DNA of 64,000 nucleotides from an uncultured Collinsella sp. Lineage in GTDB: Bacteria > Actinomycetota > Coriobacteriia > Coriobacteriales > Coriobacteriaceae. Every line of letters begins with the position of its first letter. The first letter of the stretch is position 1. The stretch spans positions 56,777 through 120,776 of the forward strand of contig UQKW01000006.1 in NCBI GenBank assembly GCA_900541885.1, read 5' to 3'. Shown here in pieces: positions 42,602 through 51,440 of the stretch. The position numbers and the translations under genes were made by a program. The notes beneath the pieces were generated by a model. It was given only the letters and a program-made list of their open reading frames with translations. It had not been told where the DNA came from and did no database searches.

Positions 42602-43240
42602 CTACGCTGCCACCATTCGCCTCTGATATGCGCGAACCAGCAACGAGATACCAAAGTTGAGCACAAAGTACATCGCAAACACCAGGCCGTAGAGCATAAG
42701 CACCTGCGACAGGTCGATCGCGTGGGCCATCACGACGTTTGCCGTGTACATGAGCTCGGCCACGTTAATGCCTGAAAGATACGAGCTGTCCTTGATGACG
42801 GTCGTGCACTGGCTAAACAGCGCCGGAATGATTGTCTTAAACGTCTGCGGCAGAATGATGTAGCGCATGGTGGCAAAGAAGCCGAAGCCCTGGCTCTGCG
42901 CTGCCTCAAACTGGCCGCGCGGAATCGAGTTGAGGCCGCCGCGCACAATCTCGGCCATAACAGCGCTGGTAAACAGCGTAAAGGCGATGGTCGAAATCAC
43001 AATGTCCAAACCCTGCACCGTAAAGTAGATAAACAGGATCCACAGCAGGTTCGGCGTGCAACGGAACAGCTCGATATAGGCGCTCACCAAAATACGGAAC
43101 GGGCGGGGCGCATAGCTTTTAACGAGCGCCAGCACCGTGCCAAAGATGAGCGAGAAAAAGATCGACAGCGCCGAGATCTCGATCGTCTTAACAAAGCCGC
43201 CCCAAATGTAGAGCAGGTTGGTCGCGTTGAAGATTTCCAT
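42602..43240 (-). CDS. Amino-acid ABC transporter permease
   Basis: 212 residues, about five membrane helices. The coupling (EAA) loop reads RGGLNSIPRGQFEAAQSQGF. It is typical of polar amino-acid permeases (GlnP/HisM type). It starts four bases after the other permease, so they form a heterodimer. Confidence 0.92.
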   Translation of the reverse strand: MEIFNATNLLYIWGGFVKTIEISALSIFFSLIFGTVLALVKSYAPRPFRILVSAYIELFRCTPNLLWILFIYFTVQGLDIVISTIAFTLFTSAVMAEIVRGGLNSIPRGQFEAAQSQGFGFFATMRYIILPQTFKTIIPALFSQCTTVIKDSSYLSGINVAELMYTANVVMAHAIDLSQVLMLYGLVFAMYFVLNFGISLLVRAYQRRMVAA

Positions 43241-43243
43241 GCG

Positions 43244-43990
43244 CTAGGCCTCCTCTACGTTGTCGAGCCCCAGCTCGGCCAAGCTCACACCGCGCGGACG
43301 CTCCTTTGAGCGGCGCTCGAGCCACTGCACCAGCATGGCGAGCGGAAAGCAGATGATGAAGTACATAAGGCAGCAGACGATGTATCCCTGCAGGTAACCG
43401 TACAGACTCACAAAGTTGTCGGAACGGTACATAAGGTCGCCGCCGGCCACAAGCGCCAGCACCGACGTATTCTTGACCAGGTTGAGCGCCTGGTTACACA
43501 GCGGCGGCAAAATGATCTTGAATGTCTGGGGCAGCACGATGTACCAGTACGCCTGCGCACGGGTGAAGCCCTGGCTCTGGGCCGCCTCCATCTGACCGCG
43601 CGGAACCGCCTCGATACCGGTGCGGATGACCTCCGAAATGTAGGCCGCGTGATACAGACCCACGCCCAAGAAGCCCAGCACGAACGGCGCGATGCGCACC
43701 GGCTGGTCGGCACCGGTTATGGCCTGCAAAAACTGCGGTCCGGCCATGTACATAAAGAGCACCTGCACGGGCAACGGGGTGTTCTGGTAAAACTCCACGT
43801 ACACGCGGCTTATGGCGCGCAACACGCGCGAGCGAGTGGTAGAGAACACACCCAGTAGCGTGCCCAGCACCAGCGACAGCAGCAGACCGGCAACGACCAC
43901 CTGTAGCGTCACGCCAAAGCCCTCCCAGAAGGGCCCCATGTTTTGAAATGTCGTCGACCAACGGTCGGCGTCAAATAATCCTTCGAGCAT
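43244..43990 (-). CDS. Amino-acid ABC transporter permease
   Basis: 248 residues with the EAA loop RTGIEAVPRGQMEAAQSQGF. The ATG at 43990 follows GGAAGG; the longer frame starts inside the neighbouring gene. It pairs with the following permease. Confidence 0.92.
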   Translation of the reverse strand: MLEGLFDADRWSTTFQNMGPFWEGFGVTLQVVVAGLLLSLVLGTLLGVFSTTRSRVLRAISRVYVEFYQNTPLPVQVLFMYMAGPQFLQAITGADQPVRIAPFVLGFLGVGLYHAAYISEVIRTGIEAVPRGQMEAAQSQGFTRAQAYWYIVLPQTFKIILPPLCNQALNLVKNTSVLALVAGGDLMYRSDNFVSLYGYLQGYIVCCLMYFIICFPLAMLVQWLERRSKERPRGVSLAELGLDNVEEA

Positions 43991-44015
43991 TTGATTCCTT
44001 CCTTGGACGATGCGC

Positions 44016-44894
44016 CTATACAAGACCCCAGGTCTTGACCTCTTGGTCGAGCCAGCCGTCGGCCAGGCGATCGCAAATCACCTGATCGACCACGGCCGAA
44101 AGGTCGCAGCCCTTCTTGGTCGCCACGCCGTAGCCCTGCTCGCCAAACTTGACCTCGGGCTGCAGCAGCTCAACGGTCTCGTTCATGTAACCGGCCAGCG
44201 TGGAGCGGTCCATGGCAAAGACGTCGATATTGCCGGCGTCGAGCGAACTCTTGATGATTGGGTAGCCGCTAAAGGCCCTAAACTCGGGCTTACAGCTAAA
44301 GCCGTTGTCCTTAATCATCTGCTCGATCAGGCCCTGCGTGGTAGCACCCTGGCTCACGCCGATGATCTTGCCGTCCAGGTCCTCAATCGAGGTAAAACCC
44401 GAACGCTTCTTGACCATGAGTCCCACGTAGTCGGTGCGGTACGGCGTCGAGAAATCCCAGCTCTTCTTGCGCTCGTCGGTGATAGTGTAGGTCGCCGCGA
44501 CCACGTCGAGTTGGCCGTTATCGATCAGCGGGCCGCGCGTCTTGGGCGTTACGTCGGTAAACTCGACAAGCTCCTGGGCGCGGGCCTCCTTGTAGCTCAC
44601 GCCAAAGACGGCAGCGGCGATCTGGTAGCACAAATCGACTTCCATACCCTCAAAGCGGCCCTTGGCGGTGTCGTAATAGCCATAGCCGGGAACATCCTTC
44701 TTAACGCCGGCATTCAGATGGCCACGCGACTTGATGGCCGCAAGCTTGGACCCCTTGTCGGAGCCCTCGCCGCTGGTGGAGGTGCCGCAACCGGTAAGCG
44801 CGGTCCCCGTCAGCGCAAGCATACCGGCGCCCGCCAGCTGCAAAAAGTGACGGCGCGACACGGCCGCCCTCGTCATATCCGTCATGTCCATCAC
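44016..44894 (-). CDS. Amino-acid ABC transporter substrate-binding lipoprotein
   Basis: 292 residues. A twin-Arg-like signal (RRHFLQLAGAGMLALTGTAL) ends in a lipobox with Cys (LTGCG). The mature part has the SBP family 3 pattern (RGHLNAGVKKDVPGYGYYD, GMEVDLCYQIA, TYTITDERKKSWDFSTPY). It binds an amino acid outside the membrane. Start codon is GTG at 44894 or ATG at 44891. The exact ligand cannot be told. Confidence 0.9.
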   Translation of the reverse strand: MMDMTDMTRAAVSRRHFLQLAGAGMLALTGTALTGCGTSTSGEGSDKGSKLAAIKSRGHLNAGVKKDVPGYGYYDTAKGRFEGMEVDLCYQIAAAVFGVSYKEARAQELVEFTDVTPKTRGPLIDNGQLDVVAATYTITDERKKSWDFSTPYRTDYVGLMVKKRSGFTSIEDLDGKIIGVSQGATTQGLIEQMIKDNGFSCKPEFRAFSGYPIIKSSLDAGNIDVFAMDRSTLAGYMNETVELLQPEVKFGEQGYGVATKKGCDLSAVVDQVICDRLADGWLDQEVKTWGLV

Positions 44895-44899
44895 CGTGC

Positions 44900-45631
44900 C
44901 TAGTGCAAAATCTTGGACAGAAACTCGCGGCAGCGCGGGTTCTCGGGGTTATCGAAGAAGTGCTCGGGCGTGCCCTCCTCCAGAATGCGGCCGTCCTCCA
45001 TAAAGATGACGCGGTCGGCCACCTGGCGCGCAAAGCCCATCTCGTGCGTCACGCAGATCATGGTGATGTCCTCCTGCGCGAGCTCAATCATAACGTCCAG
45101 AACCTCCTGGACCATCTCGGGGTCGAGCGCCGAGGTCGGCTCGTCAAACAGAATGATGGGCTGCTTGGTGCACAGAGCACGGGCGATGGCGATGCGCTGT
45201 TGCTGACCACCCGAGAGATTCTGCGGATACTCGCCGGCCTTATGAGCCATGCCGACGCGCTTGAGCGCGGCGATGGCGATCTCGGTCGCCTCCTCCTTGC
45301 TCTTCTTTTGCAGCTTGATGGGCGCGAGCGTCAGGTTGCCCAGCACCGTCATGTTGGGATACAGGTTGAACTGCTGAAACACCATGGAACTATACTTGCG
45401 AGCCATCTCCAGGTGATTCTTTTTGGTGAGCGGCGTACCGTCGATGACGACCTCGCCCGACGTGGGCTCCTCCAGATAATCGACGCAACGGATGAGCGTC
45501 GACTTACCCGAGCCGGAAGGCCCGATCATTACGAGCTTCTCGCCGCGCTTGACGGTGAGATTGATATCTTTGAGCACATGCAGGTCGCCAAAGTACTTGT
45601 TGAGATGCTTGATCTCGATCATGTCTGCCAT
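44900..45631 (-). CDS. glnQ: Amino-acid ABC transporter ATPase
   Basis: 243 residues. Walker A is GPSGSGKST, signature LSGGQQQR, Walker B ILFDEPTSALDPE, with VTHEMGFARQVAD. GlnQ/HisP type. It is the first gene of the operon ATPase, binding protein, permease, permease. Confidence 0.95.
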   Translation of the reverse strand: MADMIEIKHLNKYFGDLHVLKDINLTVKRGEKLVMIGPSGSGKSTLIRCVDYLEEPTSGEVVIDGTPLTKKNHLEMARKYSSMVFQQFNLYPNMTVLGNLTLAPIKLQKKSKEEATEIAIAALKRVGMAHKAGEYPQNLSGGQQQRIAIARALCTKQPIILFDEPTSALDPEMVQEVLDVMIELAQEDITMICVTHEMGFARQVADRVIFMEDGRILEEGTPEHFFDNPENPRCREFLSKILH

Positions 45632-45736
45632 GAATGTCCCTTCCCTGCGTTTACACGAGTTGAACTATTGTACGGAAAGAACCACGTTTCCGCAGCCCAC
45701 GCTACATCCCCGTAAAGAACCCGCAACCTTCCACCT

Positions 45737-45861
45737 ACTCATTGGGGACAGACTTAAATGAGTACCCGCTCATTGGGTGCTCATTAACCCACTCATTGGG
45801 GACAGACTTAAATGAGTGCCCGCTCATTGGGTACTCATTTAAGTCTGTCCCCAATGAGCAC
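45737..45861. repeat. Tandem plus inverted GGGGACAG repeat
   Basis: A 46-48-bp unit (ACTCATTGGGGACAGACTTA...) occurs twice in tandem at a 54-bp period (45737 and 45791). Part of it follows in inverse orientation at about 45827-45861, so the region can form alternative hairpins. It lies in the 45632-45986 gap; the rest holds the promoter side of the transporter operon and no gene. Confidence 0.85.
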
Positions 45862-45986
45862 CCAACCCCCCCCTTGTTGAGCACAAGTCAGCGAAAACCC
45901 GTACACGCGAGCAAGGTGACGTGAAATGAAGGGGCGCGACCGCAATGGCCACGCCCCCTCAACATCAACTATATGCCGCTCGGCCC

Positions 45987-46430
45987 CTACGCGAGCTTTG
46001 CGCCGACGATCTTTGCCGCGGCAGGCTTATCAAAGTTACCGCCGGTGGCCTTGCCGAGTGCTCCCATGACCTGGCCCATCTGCTTCTTGGACGTGGCGCC
46101 CAGCTCGGCGATGACCTGCTCGATCAGAGCCTCGAGCTCCTCGCCCGAAACCTGTGCGGGCAGCAGGCTCTCCAGAATCTTGACCTGCTCGGTCAGGTTG
46201 TCGGTACGGTCTTGGTCGGTACCGGCCTTAATGGACATCTCCAGCGTCTCGCTCGTCTGCTTAATCAGACGCTTGATCATGCTGTTGACGTCTTCCTCGG
46301 TCACATCACGACGCTCGTTAACCTCGATGTTCTTCACCTCGGCCTTAACCTGGCGAATGATAGACAGGCGAACCTTGTCCTTGGCCTTCATGGCCGAAAT
46401 CATTTCCTTCTGCAGCTCTTCGTTGGTCAT
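45987..46430 (-). CDS. yqeY: GatB/YqeY-domain protein
   Basis: 147 residues. The family opening MTNEELQKEMISAMKAKDKV and the later QMGQVMGALGKATGG identify YqeY, related to the tail domain of GatB, possibly acting on tRNA or amidotransfer. The start at 46430 follows GAGGAGG. Confidence 0.92.
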   Translation of the reverse strand: MTNEELQKEMISAMKAKDKVRLSIIRQVKAEVKNIEVNERRDVTEEDVNSMIKRLIKQTSETLEMSIKAGTDQDRTDNLTEQVKILESLLPAQVSGEELEALIEQVIAELGATSKKQMGQVMGALGKATGGNFDKPAAAKIVGAKLA

Positions 46431-46484
46431 CTGCAAATCCTCCTCAATAGTGCGGGCGGCACTCACGCGGGCACCGCCCCATGA

Positions 46485-47708
46485 TTACTCAGTCGTCGAC
46501 GAATCGTCGGTCGAACTCTTGGTGACGCCCTTCAGGCTGACGTTGTACGGCACGTCCTTGGGCATGGGGTTAACGGTGATGTCGGCGTCCTTCTTGTACT
46601 GCTCCAGCCACTCGCTGTACGCGGTGCTTGCCGCCTGCGTCTTCACCACGTTGGAGACGTACTTCTTGATCTCCTTGGGCACCTGCTTAATGTCATCGAC
46701 CTGATTATCGACGTGGAAGTAGTCGGTGCACTTGATGATGTGATAACCATAGGTCGACTCGACGACGTCGCTCACATCGCCCTTATTGAGTCCCTCGAGT
46801 GCCGCCTGATAGCTGTCGACGAAGGTAGTGAGCTTGTCCCAGCCCACATCGCCCTTCTTCTCCTTGGAGCCGGTGTCGTCGGAATACTGCTCCACGGCAT
46901 CCTCAAAGCTCAGCTCGCCGGAGTTGATCTTGTCCAGGCACTCCTGCGCCTTGGCCTTGGCGGCGGCCTTGTCCTCGTCGGAAGCGTCAGAATCGACCTT
47001 GATCAGGATATTCGACGAACGACGGGCATCGTTGTAGTTGGACAGGTTCTCATTGATGTAATCGACAATCTCGCTGTCCTTGGGCTTGCTGGTGGGTGCC
47101 ACGGCATCCTTGAGCTTCTGCTGCGCCAGGCTCTCCTTGAGCGAATCCTTGTAGGTGTCCTCGGTGTAGCCGTAGGTCTTAAGGGTCTTCTTGAAAGCCT
47201 TAGCGCCGCCGGCACTCTTGCAGGCGTCCTTCCAAGCCTTCTCTACCTCCTCGTCCGAGACGGTCACGCCGTTTTCCTTCTGCGCCTGCTGAAGCAGGAT
47301 CTGCTGCGCGTAGGAGTCGATGAGCTGCTTGCGGTACTTCTTGGGCGTGAGGTCATTGTCGACCAGGTACTGTGCCCAGTCCTTGTCCTTGGTGTAGCCG
47401 TAGGACGTGCGCATGCTCATGATCTGCTTGGTCACGGTGTCCTCGGTGAGGTTGGTGCCGTTGATAGTGGCAGCCACACCGCCGGTGAGCTTGTAGCCTG
47501 TACTAGTGCCCTCGGTCTGCGACATCAGGCCGGAGCACGCCATGGCCGAGACGGAGAGCAGCATCGCCAGCACGCCGATGACCACCAGGACAATCTTGAC
47601 GGTCTTGGACACATAGGTCTTGCGCTGCCTCTTGCGAGAGCTGGAGGCGGCGCGGGGCCGTTGCTCGGACGCCGGCGCGACCTCGGGGTTCTTTTTCTTG
47701 TTTGCCAT
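46485..47708 (-). CDS. PrsA/SurA-like peptidyl-prolyl isomerase, membrane-anchored
   Basis: 407 residues. One N-terminal membrane helix (about 33-56), SurA_N-like helical domain with QQILLQQAQKENGVTVSDEE, then a parvulin domain (SSNILIKVD, SGELSFEDAVEQYSDDTGSK, GDVGWDKL, VVESTYGYHIIKC). It should help secreted proteins fold outside the membrane. The first 30 residues are basic and cytoplasmic. Confidence 0.92.
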   Translation of the reverse strand: MANKKKNPEVAPASEQRPRAASSSRKRQRKTYVSKTVKIVLVVIGVLAMLLSVSAMACSGLMSQTEGTSTGYKLTGGVAATINGTNLTEDTVTKQIMSMRTSYGYTKDKDWAQYLVDNDLTPKKYRKQLIDSYAQQILLQQAQKENGVTVSDEEVEKAWKDACKSAGGAKAFKKTLKTYGYTEDTYKDSLKESLAQQKLKDAVAPTSKPKDSEIVDYINENLSNYNDARRSSNILIKVDSDASDEDKAAAKAKAQECLDKINSGELSFEDAVEQYSDDTGSKEKKGDVGWDKLTTFVDSYQAALEGLNKGDVSDVVESTYGYHIIKCTDYFHVDNQVDDIKQVPKEIKKYVSNVVKTQAASTAYSEWLEQYKKDADITVNPMPKDVPYNVSLKGVTKSSTDDSSTTE

Positions 47709-47846
47709 GTTTGGCCTTTCGCATCACGAATCGAACAAACGCCATTGTGTCACAACGCAGCCCCCGCGGCACACTTGGTGCATGGGGGACAGGTTAATCT
47801 GCACCATTTTGGTGCAAAGGGAGGCTGTTCTGGCTGTTGGCAGTTA

Positions 47847-47884
47847 GGGACATTCCCCAAGCGCCGGCAGAAAAGGAATGTCCC
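47847..47884. repeat. GGGACATTCC palindrome
   Basis: GGGACATTCC (47847-47856) pairs with GGAATGTCCC (47875-47884). A GGGGACAG copy without partner lies at 47784. It is just beyond the stop of the EIIA gene. Confidence 0.75.
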
Positions 47885-47906
47885 CAAATGCCGGCTTAGC
47901 TCCACC

Positions 47907-48374
47907 TTAAAAGTGACGGCGGATGGCGTCGACCATGCCTTGGCATGTGGTCTGGCCGAGCACATCGGCTGCGGCGTCGGCATCCATAAAGATATTCATA
48001 AGCGCTTGCAGGGCCTCGACCTGGCCGCCCGGCTCGGCAATGCCCAGATTGATAATGATCTGCGCGGGCACGGGGGCGCCCATGCCCGCCATAGCATTGA
48101 ACGTGACGGGCGCGGCGGGCTTTATCACCGCGATATAGGGCTTAGCCACAAACCCCGGATCGGTGTGCGGGATGGCGATGTTTGCCGCCGGCATGGCGAG
48201 ACCCGTGGGATAGGCGTTCTCGCGCGTGCGGACGGCGTCAAGCCAACCAGACGCAATGTAGCCACGCGGTGCAAGCTCGCCCTCGAGCCGCGCAAACACC
48301 TCATCCGGCGTCGCGCACTCCCAATCAAAAAACACCAGCTCAGGCGAGAATAGCATCTCGGCGTTATCCGCCAT
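47907..48374 (-). CDS. Lone PTS EIIA component
   Basis: 155 residues of the fructose/galactitol EIIA fold. The phosphorylated His lies in ANIAIPHTDPG. The start at 48374 follows GGAGG. No EIIB or EIIC is nearby, so its role may be regulatory. Confidence 0.82.
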   Translation of the reverse strand: MADNAEMLFSPELVFFDWECATPDEVFARLEGELAPRGYIASGWLDAVRTRENAYPTGLAMPAANIAIPHTDPGFVAKPYIAVIKPAAPVTFNAMAGMGAPVPAQIIINLGIAEPGGQVEALQALMNIFMDADAAADVLGQTTCQGMVDAIRRHF

Positions 48375-48439
48375 ACCGTCCTCCAAAGTTGCATGAGGTT
48401 CACAATGTCCCATATGATAGCGAAACGAGACAGGCAAGG

Positions 48440-48907
48440 TTAGTCGAGGATCTCAATCATATCGAGTGCGCGGGCAGGTGTCAGGCAAACTTCGGGCATC
48501 GCCTCCAGCATACGGCGGTCACTCGTGACCACGTAGTCAACATCTGCCGTCTCGCCCGAAGCGATGATGAGGTTGTCTTCAAGATCCGACATGTGTTTGC
48601 CAAGCATGCGCGCCATCTCGCACTCTGCCAACGAAAGCGGAGAGGCAGTTGCCACCTGCATCATGTGCTCAATGCAGGCCCATGACGCCGAGGCAAACGA
48701 CACGTTAATCCCATTCACATTCCGCCTGGCTAGTCGCCGAGGCAAAATATAGAACACGTCCTTTGCCGTCGTTGGCGCATACAGAAGGTCGATCTTTCCT
48801 GCCTCGGCCAGTTCAACCAATCTCTTCGCTTCGTCGAACGCCCCCTCTTGCAGGTAATAATCGAGCCAAACATTCGTATCTACCAAGAGATGCTTTGCCT
48901 CAATCAT
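48440..48907 (-). CDS. PIN-domain toxin
   Basis: 155 residues. The PIN ribonuclease motifs are LLVDTNVWLDYY (first Asp), a central Glu region and DLEDNLIIASGE plus VDYVVTSDRR (Asp). The start at 48907 overlaps the antitoxin stop (ATGA). VapC-type toxins cut tRNA or other RNA. With the antitoxin it forms a type II pair. Confidence 0.87.
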   Translation of the reverse strand: MIEAKHLLVDTNVWLDYYLQEGAFDEAKRLVELAEAGKIDLLYAPTTAKDVFYILPRRLARRNVNGINVSFASASWACIEHMMQVATASPLSLAECEMARMLGKHMSDLEDNLIIASGETADVDYVVTSDRRMLEAMPEVCLTPARALDMIEILD

Positions 48908-49248
48908 CGGCAATTCGCCTCAATGTCAGCAATCATCGCTTCATACATATCATCCCGTACGGCATCCCAGTCTTCCGCAGATGATCCAGCTGGCGCAAAA
49001 TCCGAAGCACGTAGCCCCAACGAAGAAAAAGCTAGGCCACACCCCTGCTCGGCCAGACTCTCCGCACGGGGCGCCTCGCGCTTATCCGCCACCATAAATC
49101 CCGGCAACGTTTGATGCTCGACGAGATAAGCCCAAAGCGCACGAATGGCATCGCTCGGCCCCAATCCATTGCGAGTTAGGACTGCATCGCCACCAGCTTT
49201 GAGCATAGGGTCGATTCGCGTGTTGAGCTGCACCGTTGCTGTACCCAT
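48904..49248 (-). CDS. RelB/DinJ-family antitoxin
   Basis: 114 residues. It starts TATVQLNTRIDPMLKAGGDA, then GLGPSDAIRALWAYLV, the RelB/DinJ ribbon-helix-helix. The C-terminus should wrap the toxin. Pairing a RelB-type antitoxin with a PIN toxin is less usual than with RelE. Confidence 0.85.
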   Translation of the reverse strand: MGTATVQLNTRIDPMLKAGGDAVLTRNGLGPSDAIRALWAYLVEHQTLPGFMVADKREAPRAESLAEQGCGLAFSSLGLRASDFAPAGSSAEDWDAVRDDMYEAMIADIEANCR

Positions 49249-49396
49249 AGCGGCTCCTCTCTACTTGCTAGCAGTATAGCAGACATAAAAGGCCACGCAA
49301 AAGGGCCCGGCCACACGCGGACGAGGCCCTATCGGATTTCTTGGGATGGAAATGCCACCCGTCACGTTATCCAGAGTCCAAAATCAAAGGGGTAAT

Positions 49397-49445
49397 AAAA
49401 GCTGATTGGGGCACATGTGATTCCATATGCCCCAATCAGCTTTTT
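49397..49445. terminator. Two-way terminator beyond purN
   Basis: GCTGATTGGGGCA pairs perfectly with TGCCCCAATCAGC, with T runs on both strands. The rest of the 49249-49482 gap shows no gene. Confidence 0.85.
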
Positions 49446-49482
49446 GATAGTTTACGTTGTAAGGAAAACCGAGCGAATCCTT

Positions 49483-50190
49483 TTACGCACGATGGCGGGG
49501 CGCATCAATTGCGACCTTGCCGCTCTCCAGCACGTGGACGCGACCGTTAGCGAGCATCTGAACTACCTCGGGATACAGCACGTGCTCAATCGCGTGGATA
49601 TGCTCCTCGAGCGTGTCGACGTCCCAGCCCTCCTCGACGGCCAGCGCTCGCTGGGCGATGATGGGTCCATTGTCGTAGATCTCGTTGGCAAAATGCACGG
49701 TCACACCGGTCACCTTGACGCCGCGCGCAAAAGCATCGTCGATCGCATGCGCGCCGGTAAAGCTCGGCAGCAGCGCCGGATGCAAGTTGACCACGCGGTT
49801 GGGAAACGCCGCCAGCAGCGGCGTATGCACCATGCGCATGTAGCCGGCCATGACCACATACTCGCAGCCGCGCTCGAGCAGCTCATGCGCGATGATCTCG
49901 TCAGCCGCGATGGGGTCGGCATAGACATCTTTGGACAGCGTGAGTGTCTGGATGCCCGCACGCTCGGCACGCTGCAAGCCCTTGGCCGAAGGACGGCTCG
50001 ACACCACAAGTTCAATCGAGGCGTTGAGCTTGCCGGCGGCGATCAGGTCGATCAGCGCCTGCAGGTTGGTACCCGAGCCGCTGATAAGCACGCCGATCTT
50101 GAGCGGCTCGGCCGTATCGGTGCCGGTCGGACGGGTGTAGGGCACAAAGCCCAGGCCCTCGGCAGCAGCCATCTGCTCGCTAGCGCTCAT
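49483..50190 (-). CDS. purN: Phosphoribosylglycinamide formyltransferase
   Basis: 235 residues. Third step of purine synthesis. ISGSGTNLQALID, MAGYMRM, NLHPALLPSF.GAHAIDDA, and VTVHFANEIYDNGPII contain the catalytic Asn, His and Asp. The start at 50190 overlaps purM by 11 bases. Confidence 0.96.
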   Translation of the reverse strand: MSASEQMAAAEGLGFVPYTRPTGTDTAEPLKIGVLISGSGTNLQALIDLIAAGKLNASIELVVSSRPSAKGLQRAERAGIQTLTLSKDVYADPIAADEIIAHELLERGCEYVVMAGYMRMVHTPLLAAFPNRVVNLHPALLPSFTGAHAIDDAFARGVKVTGVTVHFANEIYDNGPIIAQRALAVEEGWDVDTLEEHIHAIEHVLYPEVVQMLANGRVHVLESGKVAIDAPRHRA

Positions 50191-51283
50191 CGGAGTACAC
50201 AACCTTACCGGAACCCTCGACGCACTCGCCCACGCGGAACGGCTTCTCGCCCAGCGCGACCAGCGCCTCGGTCACGGCAGCCTCGTCCTCGGGGGCGACG
50301 ATCAGGCACAGGCCGACGCCCATGTTGAAGGTCTTGCATGCCTCGTTGGGCGCAAGCTCGGCCTGACGCGACACGTAAGTAATGACGGGCGGAACATCCC
50401 AACCCATCTCGGCGCCGTTGCGGGTGACCACGGCATCGACGTCGTCGGCGAGCGCGCGGTTGAGGTTCTCGGTAATGCCGCCGCCGGTGATGTGGGCAAT
50501 GGCGTGCACGTTGGCACCACCGCGCAGCAGCTCCAGAATCGGCTTGACGTAGATGCGCGTGGGAGCCAGCAGGGCGTCGGCCAGCGAAGCACCGCCGAGC
50601 TCCTCGAGCGGACGGCTTAGCTCCTCGGCCTTAGCGGCAGCCTCGGGCGTACCCGGCTTGATGCCGTCGACACCGATAACCTTGCGCACGAGTGAGTAGC
50701 CGTTGGAGTGCACGCCGGTGGAAGGCAGGCCCAGGATCACGTCGCCGGGGCGAACGTTCGCGGGGTCGAGCATCTTGGGACGATCGACAACACCCACGGT
50801 AAAGCCGGCGAGGTCGTAATCGGCGGGGGCCATGACGCCCGGGTGCTCGGCCATCTCGCCGCCCACGAGCGCGCAGCCCGCGAGCTTGCAGCCGTCGGCG
50901 ATGCCCTTGATGATCTTCGCCATGTGCTCGGCCTCAATGTGACCGATGGCAACGTAATCCAGGAAGAACAGCGGCTCGGCGCCCGAAGCCAAAATGTCGT
51001 TGACGCACATGGCGACCAGGTCCTGGCCCACCGTCTCGTGACGGTCCATAATCTGGGCGAGCACGAGCTTGGTGCCCACGCCGTCGGTGCCGCTGATCAG
51101 GATCGGGTCTTCCATATCCTTGAGCGCGGCGGCCGAGAACAGGCCACCAAAGCCACCGATGCCGCCGATAACCTCGGGGCGGTTGGTGTCCTTGACCATC
51201 TGCTTAATAGCGTCGACGGCGCGGCCGCCCTCGGCGGTATCGACGCCGGCGTCCTCGTACGTCACATGCTTGCTGTCGCTCAT
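50180..51283 (-). CDS. purM: Phosphoribosylformylglycinamidine cyclo-ligase (AIR synthase)
   Basis: 367 residues. VIGGIGGFGGLF, ISGTDGVGTKL, MCVNDILASGAEPLFFLDY and HITGGGITENL are the AIR synthase motifs. Located between purF and purN. Confidence 0.97.
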   Translation of the reverse strand: MSDSKHVTYEDAGVDTAEGGRAVDAIKQMVKDTNRPEVIGGIGGFGGLFSAAALKDMEDPILISGTDGVGTKLVLAQIMDRHETVGQDLVAMCVNDILASGAEPLFFLDYVAIGHIEAEHMAKIIKGIADGCKLAGCALVGGEMAEHPGVMAPADYDLAGFTVGVVDRPKMLDPANVRPGDVILGLPSTGVHSNGYSLVRKVIGVDGIKPGTPEAAAKAEELSRPLEELGGASLADALLAPTRIYVKPILELLRGGANVHAIAHITGGGITENLNRALADDVDAVVTRNGAEMGWDVPPVITYVSRQAELAPNEACKTFNMGVGLCLIVAPEDEAAVTEALVALGEKPFRVGECVEGSGKVVYSDER

Positions 51284-51391
51284 CTGAGCCTTCCTCTCCC
51301 ACTACCGTGGCGCCGCGCGGGCGCCAAACGGTGCTCATAGTTGCGTTCATTTCGGCGCGCGCCATAACAGCACGCGCCGTCATATCAACAA

Positions 51392-51433
51392 AACAGCAGG
51401 TAAAACCTACCAAAATAAACCTGTCCCTAAATG
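51392..51433. repeat. GGGACAGG palindrome between purF and purM
   Basis: AAAACCTACCAAAATAAACC then TGTCCC then TAAATGGCAGGTTTT. Its ends pair (AAAACCT with AGGTTTT). The same sequence forms the arms of the 197-bp element near pth. It may reduce read-through between purF and purM. Confidence 0.75.
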
Positions 51434-51440
51434 GCAGGTT

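Noticed and set aside
45742..45924. 60-codon plus-strand frame with internal repeats
   Set aside because: Its repeats are just the tandem GGGGACAG DNA repeat read as protein; no ribosome binding site.
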